IMG/VR virus record: IMGVR_UViG_3300033148_002122
Location: 52,753 to 116,752 of that record
Source of the DNA: a virus
Length of the DNA: 64,000 nucleotides
Reading direction: 5' to 3' (one strand)
A program made the position numbers and the translations under genes. The first letter of the stretch is position 1. Each line of letters begins with the position of its first letter. Below are positions 46,023 through 51,735 of the stretch, one piece after another. The notes beneath the pieces were generated by a model. It was given only the letters and a program-made list of their open reading frames with translations. It was not told the origin of the DNA and made no database searches.

Positions 46023-46113
46023 GGGAGTGCCGTTAACCCCGAACGGACGGCGCTACTAGCCTGCCCTACGGCAGAACCTAGGCAAAGGGGTTCTTTCATA
46101 GCACCTCACTCCC
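46023..46113 (-). ncRNA. Candidate structured RNA with tRNA-like ends and a pseudoknot
   Basis: This 91-base element follows tRNA-Val by three bases. Minus-strand pairings: a closing 7-bp stem GGGAGTG/CACTCCC; inside it GTGCTA/TAGCGC (six pairs, one G-U); a hairpin CTGCC/GGCAG; and, directly before the 3' closing strand, a 5-bp hairpin CCGTT/AACGG with a 7-base loop, exactly where a tRNA has its T arm. That loop (GGGGTT) pairs fully with AACCCC upstream, forming a pseudoknot. An alternative local hairpin AGAACC/GGTTCT would compete. It is not a standard tRNA and I recognise no family. The U-G pair favours the minus strand. Confidence 0.6.
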
Positions 46114-46116
46114 AGG

Positions 46117-46188
46117 TGTCGAATAGTGGGATCGAACCACTGACTTCTTCCGTGTAAAGGAAGCACTCTTCCTCTGAGTTAATCCGAC
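46117..46188 (-). tRNA. tRNA-Val (anticodon TAC)
   Basis: Acceptor GTCGGAT/ATTCGAC with discriminator A, D stem ACTC/GAGT, anticodon arm CTTCC-TTTACAC-GGAAG giving TAC, T arm AGTGG-TTCGATC-CCACT. Two bases with no terminator lie between it and the start of the structured-RNA closing stem. Four bases separate it from tRNA-Ile upstream. Confidence 0.93.
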
Positions 46189-46192
46189 AGGG

Positions 46193-46266
46193 TACAGGGG
46201 GTGGGACTTGAACCCACGACCAGCTACTTATAAGAAAGCTGCTCTTACCAACTGAGCTACCCCTGC
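46193..46266 (-). tRNA. tRNA-Ile (anticodon TAT)
   Basis: Acceptor GCAGGGG/CCCCTGT (first pair G-U), discriminator A, D stem GCTC/GAGC, T arm GTGGG-TTCAAGT-CCCAC. The anticodon loop CTTATAA gives TAT, which reads ATA. The anticodon stem contains one T-T mismatch. It is first in a unit driven by the promoter at 46275-46303. Confidence 0.9.
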
Positions 46267-46274
46267 ATACCCAG

Positions 46275-46303
46275 AGTATAGCAGGGGCAGCCTAGATTGT
46301 CAA
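46275..46303 (-). promoter_or_regulatory. Sigma70-type promoter for tRNA-Ile/tRNA-Val/RNA unit
   Basis: On the minus strand TTGACA (46298-46303), a 17-base spacer, then TATACT (46275-46280). The predicted start lies just before the tRNA-Ile 5' end at 46266. A perfect -35 and near-perfect -10 at optimal spacing make this a strong prediction for the host housekeeping polymerase. Confidence 0.8.
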
Positions 46304-46503
46304 CCATCGGCAGCGAGATCCTCCTGGTTTTCTTGCCATAGCCTATTGACTTCTGTGTGTAGTTCATTCAAGAAATCACCATCACACACAATTTCTTCAA
46401 CTAACAGGATAAAATCAATAATTTCAGCGTGTTCTAAACTAGTAGCAAGACTTTCAGCAATTTCAGTAAACTCAACATCCATACTTACTTTAACAAAGTT
46501 CAT
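46300..46503 (-). CDS. Small acidic hypothetical protein
   Basis: A 67-residue acidic, helical protein starting MNFVKVSMDVEFTEI. AAGGAGGG lies upstream and the ATG overlaps the preceding stop (ATGA). Its last codon region overlaps the -35 box of the tRNA promoter by four bases. Function unknown. Confidence 0.6.
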   Translation of the reverse strand: MNFVKVSMDVEFTEIAESLATSLEHAEIIDFILLVEEIVCDGDFLNELHTEVNRLWQENQEDLAADG

Positions 46504-46628
46504 CGCTTATGCCCTCCTTGACCCCTGTATTTCTTTGTACCCCTAGGCCATTTGCTATTGCGGCTAGCACCTTGACGAGTTTTTTTCTTGTGTCCACCTT
46601 TATAATTTGAATCTGATTCTCTAGCCAT
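46500..46628 (-). CDS. Small very basic protein (42 residues)
   Basis: ATG at 46628 with AGGGGAACC upstream; frame ends in the ATGA overlap with the next gene. The product is dominated by Lys, Arg, Gly and Ser (for example GGHKKKTRQGASRNSK) and could bind RNA or DNA. Coupling to the downstream gene supports translation. No family recognised. Confidence 0.55.
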   Translation of the reverse strand: MARESDSNYKGGHKKKTRQGASRNSKWPRGTKKYRGQGGHKR

Positions 46629-46639
46629 AATTGGTTCCC

Positions 46640-46810
46640 CTATTTATTGTTAACTGACCCAGTTAGTAATCCATTTAGTACCAGGGCTGCGAACCACGTT
46701 TTAAGTGTATAGGCAATACCTAGGCCAAACAGTGTGTTAACTGTCCACAGTGTTAAGAAGGGTGTAACTACTATAATCAATGCAACAAAAAATATCATTA
46801 AAAATCCCAT
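46640..46810 (-). CDS. Small two-segment membrane protein (holin-like candidate)
   Basis: ATG at 46810 follows AAGGAGATATGT. The 56-residue product has two hydrophobic segments: FLMIFFVALIIVVTPFL, then GIAYTLKTWFAALVLNGLL after a short polar turn, ending in polar GSVNNK. Size and topology are compatible with a holin or another small phage membrane protein, but no lysis gene adjoins it, so the role is unproven. Confidence 0.6.
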   Translation of the reverse strand: MGFLMIFFVALIIVVTPFLTLWTVNTLFGLGIAYTLKTWFAALVLNGLLTGSVNNK

Positions 46811-46821
46811 ACATATCTCCT

Positions 46822-47040
46822 TTAAGGCAACCCAAGAGGGAACACTGAGTCCGCTGAAAGTCTATCACATTTTGTACACTTACGCAAGTATCTTGGTGGT
46901 CCCGCTAGTTTTTTATCTTCACAGTGTGGGCAACAGTTTTTACTTCTTCTATAATGTGAAGGGCTAACACCATCCGTTAACCTCTTGACTATCTGGTAGT
47001 CATGTCCCCACCACCACCACCATTTGTTTCTACACTTCAT
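46822..47040 (-). CDS. Zinc-ribbon protein with a five-tryptophan run
   Basis: A 72-residue protein with ATTAGGAGGAG upstream. Residues 7-11 are five Trp encoded by a (TGG)5 tract. Later CCPHC and CTKC form a probable zinc site among basic residues. The Trp run near a zinc ribbon is unusual. Family not recognised. Confidence 0.6.
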   Translation of the reverse strand: MKCRNKWWWWWGHDYQIVKRLTDGVSPSHYRRSKNCCPHCEDKKLAGPPRYLRKCTKCDRLSADSVFPLGLP

Positions 47041-47060
47041 ACTCCTCCTAATAAATAAAA

Positions 47061-47150
47061 GATCCTCTAGCGAAGGGACTGCATCTTGGGCTTTATCAAC
47101 TAGTCTCAGCAGTCACCTAGAAATGCCTCGAATTCATGTGCTAGAGGATC
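47061..47150. ncRNA. Candidate structured RNA closed by an 11-bp stem
   Basis: A 90-base interval is bounded by a perfect 11-base inverted repeat (47061-47071 and 47140-47150, GATCCTCTAGC/GCTAGAGGATC). Inside it GACTGC (47077-47082) pairs with GCAGTC (47109-47114). It lies in a 139-base gap without a credible gene. No T tract follows either end, so it is not a simple terminator. Strand undecided; surrounding genes are on the minus strand. Confidence 0.5.
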
Positions 47151-47179
47151 AATGCCAGTCTTTCCTGGCAGTCACTAAC

Positions 47180-47407
47180 TCAGTTAGAATTTATGTGCTT
47201 CTTCACCTCAAGAAGCAGTTCGTGATTAAGTCCACGCAAGAAGCCAGTGCAGTCCTTATAGTTACGGATACGCTTGGCAATCCTACGTGCTTTATTCTTT
47301 GTACAGCGATTCTCACGGATGTAACGCTCGTACTTGTACTTCTTGGAGATGCAACGTCTGAGACATCTGCCTCCCTTTCGAAGATTCTGATTATCTTTTT
47401 TAGCCAT
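47180..47407 (-). CDS. Small basic cysteine-containing protein
   Basis: Start chosen at 47407 (MAKKDNQNLRKGG), with AAAGGTAGGTG upstream; a GTG three codons earlier is possible. About 75 residues, rich in Lys/Arg and containing four cysteines (GGRCLRRC, NRC, KDC). Its start codon lies in one arm of an inverted repeat, suggesting translational control. Function unknown. Confidence 0.55.
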   Translation of the reverse strand: MAKKDNQNLRKGGRCLRRCISKKYKYERYIRENRCTKNKARRIAKRIRNYKDCTGFLRGLNHELLLEVKKHINSN

Positions 47408-47456
47408 GTCAAACACCTACCTTTCTAGGTTATATTTGACATGACGTTCCTCCTAA
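47405..47456 (-). promoter_or_regulatory. Leader with start-codon inverted repeat and 5-codon upstream frame
   Basis: CATGTCAAA (47405-47413) and TTTGACATG (47435-47443) are perfect 9-base inverted repeats separated by 21 bases. On the minus strand the downstream arm contains the ATG of the gene ending at 47180. The upstream arm begins a five-codon frame (MSNIT) preceded by AGGAGGAAC and ending just before the gene's own ribosome-binding site. This arrangement could couple or attenuate translation. Confidence 0.4.
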
Positions 47457-47484
47457 TCTAAATGGAAACATTGTTTCTCCCTTA

Positions 47485-47676
47485 TTATTTATTAACAGTT
47501 TCAGACTCTATAAGTCTTGCTTTTATATGTTCTCTATATTCTGCAAGACTGTTAAGAACATCATCATCTAAAGCAATTTTTGTAGTGTTATCTTGTCCAC
47601 GTAAATCCAAAACAATATACCACCCATCATAATGTGCATAGACTCCATCACCTAAATACGTATCTTCCACATTCAT
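47485..47676 (-). CDS. Small conserved-type phage protein
   Basis: A 63-residue protein beginning MNVEDTYLGDGVYAHYDGWY, then IVLDLRGQDNTTKIALDDDV. The Y-L-G-D-G-V-Y-A and L-D-L-R-x-Q-D pattern is one I recognise from many phage hypothetical proteins. ATG closely follows the DUF362-type gene's end. No function known. Confidence 0.65.
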   Translation of the reverse strand: MNVEDTYLGDGVYAHYDGWYIVLDLRGQDNTTKIALDDDVLNSLAEYREHIKARLIESETVNK

Positions 47677-47677
47677 A

Positions 47678-48787
47678 TTACTCCTCTGGTATTCCTGTGC
47701 TTGTATTTACATTGACTGAAACGTAGTCTATTCCTTCATAGTGTAGATCCTTGGCACTAAACTCTCCTGGTACTAACTGGGATGCATACCTTGTGCCAAG
47801 TCCGTACTCATTCTGTGCAATATCCAAGAATGTGTTAAGCCATAGATAGTCACCTCTGTAGCTTCTCTCGTAGTTTATCACATCTGCTAGCACGTTGTCA
47901 AGAGAAAACGCATCACGCGAGAACATTAACGAACTCCATTCACCACCAGGAAACAAATCTTGGTACTGATAGGGTTCAAACTCATGGTATTCTTTAAGAT
48001 ATGTGTGCAACGCTGCCTCACAAATACATAGTTTTTCCCTGCTTTTAATTTCTGATAGGGATGAGAGATGAGCTATCTGTCTGTGCCTATCAATATGTAA
48101 GGACGAAGGAGTTTTAATTGTACCAAAGTGATTTTTCATAGCCCCTGTTATATAATCAGAGTGGCCTTTCATTAGATTTAGATTAATAAGATGATCAGCT
48201 TCCACTAAGTGTGTGGGTAGATACTGTATAGATCCGTTAGGAAATAAAATAGGCTGAGTATCCCAATGGGTTTCATTCTTGGTAATATATTCTACGCCAG
48301 GGTGTAGCAGTTCCCAAGGTGCTTGCCAAAAGCTTGCAATGTTTCTAACGGAGTCGTATACTTTAATGTTTTCTGGATCAACACCAAGGTCATTAATCAG
48401 TGATGATACAACAATGGAAGTCATTGTTACGGAAGTGTTTGGAAGGTGTTCTTCATAACAATTATGGTTAAGCTTTACCACAATCTTATCAAATGGTTGA
48501 TACCCAGTTAGTGCGTTCATCCATGCAGATCCTACATCAGTTTCTTCCGTTAGCTCCAGCATTCCACGATTAAAACTACGCAGCATTTGCCAATCATCAA
48601 TATAGTCTGACCACACACCTGTTGTGTAGTCCCAGGAATTCATTTCTGAATTGTATACTCTTACAACTCTGTTTGGGATTGGATTTGACACCACAAGGTT
48701 ATTCCTTGAGTCTTTACCTGCTGGGAATTTACACCCAACTAGTAAAGCAGCCAAACCAGTTATAAATTCTCTTCTTGTTGGTGTCAT
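47678..48787 (-). CDS. DUF362-type protein with Tat lipoprotein signal
   Basis: A 369-residue protein. The N-terminus TRREFITGLAALLVGCKF combines a twin-arginine motif (RREFI), a hydrophobic stretch and a lipobox (L-V-G-C), predicting folded export by Tat and lipid anchoring. The body resembles DUF362: IVVKLNHNCYEEH, TMTSIVVSSLINDLG and IKVYDSVRN, followed by HSDYITGAMKNHFGTIKTP, which match the family's KPN, TxPxVV and GxKN-type motifs. Family function is poorly known. A Tat signal is rare in phage genes. Neighbours give no pathway. Confidence 0.7.
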   Translation of the reverse strand: MTPTRREFITGLAALLVGCKFPAGKDSRNNLVVSNPIPNRVVRVYNSEMNSWDYTTGVWSDYIDDWQMLRSFNRGMLELTEETDVGSAWMNALTGYQPFDKIVVKLNHNCYEEHLPNTSVTMTSIVVSSLINDLGVDPENIKVYDSVRNIASFWQAPWELLHPGVEYITKNETHWDTQPILFPNGSIQYLPTHLVEADHLINLNLMKGHSDYITGAMKNHFGTIKTPSSLHIDRHRQIAHLSSLSEIKSREKLCICEAALHTYLKEYHEFEPYQYQDLFPGGEWSSLMFSRDAFSLDNVLADVINYERSYRGDYLWLNTFLDIAQNEYGLGTRYASQLVPGEFSAKDLHYEGIDYVSVNVNTSTGIPEE

Positions 48788-48793
48788 GTTTTC

Positions 48794-48937
48794 CTAGTCT
48801 TTAAATGGACTTTCTGTAGGTGAGTCATAGTAGTCTTGACAGTTATCAAGGTTTGTTAGGTAACAGCCTGCTATAATACCCATTAGTATTAATAGTGCTG
48901 TAGTTGTTAACGCCTGTCTTTCTTCTTTTTTATTCAT
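48794..48937 (-). CDS. Small lipoprotein candidate (47 residues)
   Basis: ATG at 48937; product begins MNKKEERQALTTTALLILMG and continues IIAGCYLTN, giving a lipobox I-A-G-C after a short hydrophobic segment. The predicted mature part has about 23 residues. Such short lipoproteins are seen as outer-membrane spanin subunits in phage lysis, but no partner is obvious. The ribosome-binding site is weak. Confidence 0.5.
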   Translation of the reverse strand: MNKKEERQALTTTALLILMGIIAGCYLTNLDNCQDYYDSPTESPFKD

Positions 48938-49109
48938 TAGTATTTTCTTTTAACTTTTCTCCACACCAACCACAGTAGTCTTGCCATTCTCCTAGGTAGG
49001 ATAGTCCATGAATGCAGGCTATATTAAATACGGCATTCATTTTAGGACTATTGTTCTTATACTTTTCACACGTACACACTCTTTCTGCGCGGTCTAGTCT
49101 TTTACTCAC
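48930..49109 (-). CDS. Small cysteine-rich protein (59 residues)
   Basis: GTG start at 49109 with AAGGGGAT upstream. Product MSKRLDRAERVCTCEKYKNN and later YCGWCGEKL: CxC plus CxxC, likely a zinc site. It overlaps the following small lipoprotein by 8 bases. Function unknown. Confidence 0.55.
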   Translation of the reverse strand: MSKRLDRAERVCTCEKYKNNSPKMNAVFNIACIHGLSYLGEWQDYCGWCGEKLKENTNE

Positions 49110-49131
49110 GCTATCCCCTTTACTCTGTAGG

Positions 49132-49212
49132 TACGCCGGAAGGGATTCGAACCCTTACACCCTAGGGCACGGGAACCTAAATCCCGCATGTCTACCGTTC
49201 CATCACCAGCGC
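49132..49212 (-). tRNA. tRNA-Leu (anticodon TAG)
   Basis: Acceptor GCGCTGG/CCGGCGT with discriminator A, anticodon loop TTTAGGT giving TAG, a long variable arm as expected for Leu, and T arm AAGGG-TTCGAAT-CCCTT. It lies 4 bases past the stop of the gene at 49217. Confidence 0.92.
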
Positions 49213-49216
49213 ATAG

Positions 49217-49420
49217 TCATTCAGTATCAACTATCTGATTTGTATTACTGTCAAGATAGGCAAACACTTTTTGCCACCGTTTCCCACTCCACATCTTTTT
49301 CTGCTTATTACTCATTGGAGTAGGAATACCGTTCTCACAGTGTTCATCCTCTATATGATTGTGTACCCATTTCTTGGATTTTTTACTCCATGTTCTCCAC
49401 ACAGTAATAGGGTATTTCAT
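49217..49420 (-). CDS. Small basic hypothetical protein
   Basis: A 67-residue Lys/Trp-rich protein starting MKYPITVWRTWSKKSKKW; GGGGAGGAG lies upstream. No cysteine pair or membrane segment. It is preceded by a long region with no gene and followed closely by tRNA-Leu. Confidence 0.55.
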   Translation of the reverse strand: MKYPITVWRTWSKKSKKWVHNHIEDEHCENGIPTPMSNKQKKMWSGKRWQKVFAYLDSNTNQIVDTE

Positions 49421-49717
49421 ACGGATCTCCTCCCCATAACGCCTTTGACTTTCCGGCCATTCTTACCAGCCTAATTCTAGGGCTAAGAAATAGCACAAAC
49501 CATCGGCACCAAATAACTTGTTTAGAAAAATACCAATTCAATTTAATTTCCTTGTTTAATTAACCCTCTGACCGGATTCCCCACCCGGCTCCTTGGTTTC
49601 TGTTACTTACACCATTTTTCAAACGTTACGACAGTCCACGTTGTGTATTGTGGTTTTTTATAACAGCATACCCTTCGTCATACTCAACTCAGTGCTGCCA
49701 CACCGCAGAGGGCTAGG
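49421..49717. other. 297-base stretch without a recognised gene
   Basis: Both strands were read: short frames end quickly and lack ribosome-binding sites. The stretch is AT-rich in its middle (around 49530-49565) and includes one short possible hairpin (AGCC...GGCT near 49470-49482). On the minus strand it would form the 5' leader of the gene at 49217 after tRNA-Ala. I see no clear promoter or known RNA motif. Confidence 0.4.
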
Positions 49718-49788
49718 TGGAGTCTAGGGGAATCGAACCCCTATTCCTGGTTTGCAGGACCAGCGTTCTACCTTTGAATTAAGACCCC
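49718..49788 (-). tRNA. tRNA-Ala (anticodon TGC)
   Basis: Acceptor GGGGTCT/AGACTCC has the G3-U70 pair that specifies alanine; discriminator A; T arm AGGGG-TTCGATT-CCCCT; anticodon arm CTGGT-CCTGCAA-ACCAG giving TGC. Position 33 is C where U is nearly universal, and the D stem has one mismatch. Its 5' bases include the TAA stop of the upstream gene. Confidence 0.85.
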
Positions 49789-50186
49789 TGCACACTCCTA
49801 ATATAAACATGTCCACCAACTGCTTCAATCAGTTTAGTAAATTCATCCACTGTAGTCCCTGCCTTTATTGCACTACTTGTGTCTAGCCACGAATGAGGCT
49901 TAAGCCAAGCCACGGCTCCTTTATTGATATCCTCAACAGAGTATACTGAGTTTCCACCAGTTGCCAGATCAGCAGGAGTATCAAACGGACCATCCCAGCC
50001 TATTTTTATGATCGTATCACTGGGTGGTCTATTATAGGGAGAACCTGCATTATGCTCATACGGTGCGTCATTCCAGTCATCACCCCACTGATCCTCAAGT
50101 TTTCCTGTTGTAAAGTATGCCCAGCAGCCTTCAACGTAGCACAGAATGTATTTTGGTAGTTTTTTTGGTATGTAACTTTGTCCCAT
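49779..50186 (-). CDS. Hypothetical protein
   Basis: A 135-residue protein starting MGQSYIPKKLPKYILCYVEG with AGAGGAAGAT upstream; alpha/beta, rich in Trp, Asp and Gly, with no cysteine cluster or signal. Its TAA stop lies 10 bases inside the tRNA-Ala gene, so the two transcripts overlap. Family not recognised. Confidence 0.55.
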   Translation of the reverse strand: MGQSYIPKKLPKYILCYVEGCWAYFTTGKLEDQWGDDWNDAPYEHNAGSPYNRPPSDTIIKIGWDGPFDTPADLATGGNSVYSVEDINKGAVAWLKPHSWLDTSSAIKAGTTVDEFTKLIEAVGGHVYIRSVQGS

Positions 50187-50205
50187 ATCTTCCTCTCTTA
50201 TTTGG

Positions 50206-50279
50206 TACGCTTGAAGGGATTTGAACCCTTAGCCTACGGCTTAGAAGGCCGTTGCTCTATCCTGTTGAGCTACAAGCGC
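50206..50279 (-). tRNA. tRNA-Arg (anticodon TCT)
   Basis: Acceptor GCGCTTG/CAAGCGT with discriminator A, anticodon arm ACGGC-CTTCTAA-GCCGT giving TCT (reads AGA), and T arm AAGGG-TTCAAAT-CCCTT. Eight bases separate it from tRNA-Leu upstream. Confidence 0.93.
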
Positions 50280-50287
50280 ATACTAGG

Positions 50288-50370
50288 TAGGGCTGGAGGG
50301 ATTCGAACCCTCAATCCATTATGGCATTCGATCTTAAATCGAATGTGTATGCCAATTCCACCACAGCCCC
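50288..50370 (-). tRNA. tRNA-Leu (anticodon TAA)
   Basis: Acceptor GGGGCTG/CAGCCCT with discriminator A, anticodon arm TTCGA-TTTAAGA-TCGAA giving TAA, long variable arm, T arm GAGGG-TTCGAAT-CCCTC. It is first of the Leu-Arg pair below the promoter at 50452-50480. Confidence 0.93.
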
Positions 50371-50451
50371 TTAAATTAATAAAAATTCTTCGTATCCATT
50401 AGATAGTTAAATGCGTATATATAGAAAGGGCATACTCAATTGCCTAGTAGT

Positions 50452-50480
50452 AGTGTACACCCTTAAGTAAAGGATGTCAA
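50452..50480 (-). promoter_or_regulatory. Sigma70-type promoter for tRNA-Leu/tRNA-Arg unit
   Basis: Minus strand TTGACA (50475-50480), 17-base spacer, TACACT (50452-50457). It points left to tRNA-Leu(TAA), about 75 bases away. Its -35 box ends one base before the ATG of the rightward HNH gene. Confidence 0.65.
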
Positions 50481-50481
50481 G

Positions 50482-50955
50482 ATGATACTTAGGAAATATA
50501 CAGAAAACCAACTACGTCAGGCTTGTTCTGATGCTACATCTATTAGAAATGTTTTAATTATACTAAATGTAGCACCTTATGGTGGTAATTATAAGACGTT
50601 TAAAAAAGCTATTAAATATTTTAGTATTGATACCTCACACTTTACTGGCTTATCTAGTAATAGAGGAAGATCATTTGGACACAGGCGACCAGTTGAAGAT
50701 TATCTCAGTAATAAGGTTAGTATTAAATCTTTTAGTTTAAAGCGTAGATTAATACTCGAAAATATATTTGATGCTACCTGTTCCAACTGTAACAACTCGA
50801 CTTGGTTGAATAATCCAATCCCTTTAGAGCTAGACCATATAAATGGAAACAATTTAGATAACTCTTTAGAAAATATACGCTTGTTGTGTCCAAACTGTCA
50901 TGCATTAACACCAACTTACCGTGGTAAAAATCAAAAACGTTCTAAAAGAAGCTAA
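50482..50955 (+). CDS. Free-standing HNH homing-type endonuclease
   Basis: A 157-residue protein and the only gene on the plus strand in the right half. It has the HNH core CSNCNNSTW, then LELDHINGNNLDNSLENIRLLCPNCH, with His, Asn and two zinc CxxC pairs. The N-terminal helical region (YTENQLRQACSDATSIRNVL) looks like a DNA-binding domain of phage homing endonucleases. Opposite orientation and lone position beside a tRNA cluster suggest a mobile insertion. It is not related in detail to the intein nuclease at 56391. Confidence 0.85.
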   Translation: MILRKYTENQLRQACSDATSIRNVLIILNVAPYGGNYKTFKKAIKYFSIDTSHFTGLSSNRGRSFGHRRPVEDYLSNKVSIKSFSLKRRLILENIFDATCSNCNNSTWLNNPIPLELDHINGNNLDNSLENIRLLCPNCHALTPTYRGKNQKRSKRS

Positions 50956-51027
50956 CGGGAGGAGGTGTATACCCTTCCACCACTCCCCCATATACTAGAT
51001 AGATAAGGTTATGATTTCGTCTTCTCC

Positions 51028-51243
51028 TTATGGCGCAATTCCTGTGTCCCACTCGTACATTTTATCCCCATTGTCATCAACAGGTTCTTCATAGAGTTCA
51101 ATGGTGTTGGCATACTCATCACCCATTAAAATCCTTAGAGTTTGATCAAGAACCCACTGTTTATGGTGTCCTCCGTCAGTTCCTCCATAGTTAAGAATAA
51201 TTTCTACTGCTTTTAGAATTCTATTTCCAGTATTCATACTCAT
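51028..51243 (-). CDS. Hypothetical protein
   Basis: Start at ATG 51243 with AGGTGG upstream; 71 residues, beginning MSMNTGNRILKAVEIILNYG. The sequence TDGGHHKQWVLDQTLRILMG resembles small phage proteins found near nucleotide-metabolism genes, but no function is known. Acidic C-terminal half. Confidence 0.55.
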   Translation of the reverse strand: MSMNTGNRILKAVEIILNYGGTDGGHHKQWVLDQTLRILMGDEYANTIELYEEPVDDNGDKMYEWDTGIAP

Positions 51244-51257
51244 CAACCACCTGTCTT

Positions 51258-51536
51258 TTAATCTGCTGTAGAATCTTTAGTATTATATCCAAACCATTTT
51301 TTATACATACTAGTTAGTAATTCATGTCTCTTACACGATTCACTAAAAGAAAGTGGAATTACTGCGTCAACACCACACATAGGGCACAACGCTGTTGTCT
51401 CACGGTCTATCCACTCCTTGATTTTACTTTGGTCAAACGTATCGCAACAATGGTAACATCCACACACGCTTGCATGTTCTAGAAGCATACGATGTCCACT
51501 ACTGAGATCTGCCAATCCCAAGAACTCATGTCTCAT
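51258..51536 (-). CDS. Zinc-binding hypothetical protein
   Basis: A 92-residue protein with CGCYHCCDTF and CPMCGVDAVIPLS, two CxxC pairs suited to one zinc ribbon. ACAGGTGG lies upstream. It lies between tRNA-Thr and another small gene in a minus-strand run. Function unknown. Confidence 0.6.
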   Translation of the reverse strand: MRHEFLGLADLSSGHRMLLEHASVCGCYHCCDTFDQSKIKEWIDRETTALCPMCGVDAVIPLSFSESCKRHELLTSMYKKWFGYNTKDSTAD

Positions 51537-51561
51537 AAACCACCTGTCCTTTCATTCTAGG

Positions 51562-51632
51562 AGCTAACGAGAGGATTCGAACCTCCATCAAGCGGGTACA
51601 AACCACTTATTCTGCCGTTGAACTACGCCAGC
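51562..51632 (-). tRNA. tRNA-Thr (anticodon TGT)
   Basis: Acceptor GCTGGCG/CGTTAGC with two G-U pairs and discriminator T, D stem GTTC/GAAT, anticodon arm AGTGG-TTTGTAC-CCGCT giving TGT, T arm GGAGG-TTCGAAT-CCTCT. It lies 7 bases past the -10 of its promoter. Confidence 0.9.
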
Positions 51633-51639
51633 ACTGGGG

Positions 51640-51668
51640 AGTATAGGCCACTCCCCTTTGTTTGTCAA
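51640..51668 (-). promoter_or_regulatory. Sigma70-type promoter for tRNA-Thr
   Basis: Minus strand TTGACA (51663-51668), 17-base spacer, TATACT (51640-51645). Identical boxes and spacing to the tRNA-Ile promoter at 46275-46303. The predicted start coincides with the tRNA 5' end. Confidence 0.8.
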
Positions 51669-51735
51669 CCCAAAATCCTGTTTTAATTTTTTTACAAAAC
51701 TTTAAGTCATTGAGGAGTTTCAGATCCGAAACTCC

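Noticed and set aside
46023-46113. Known self-cleaving ribozyme (hammerhead, HDV-like, twister, pistol)
   Set aside because: None of the conserved cores I know could be placed on either strand, and the outer stem encloses the whole element, unlike HDV.
49718-49788. Reading the tRNA as Cys (GCA)
   Set aside because: A GCA reading needs a shifted anticodon stem that fails to pair. The 5-bp stem gives TGC, and the G3-U70 pair and discriminator A fit alanine.
50957-50987. G/C-rich hairpin after the HNH gene as a terminator
   Set aside because: The stem is interrupted and no T tract follows on either strand.
51714-51734. Inverted repeat GAGTTTC/GAAACTC as a terminator
   Set aside because: Short loop but no T run follows on the minus strand.
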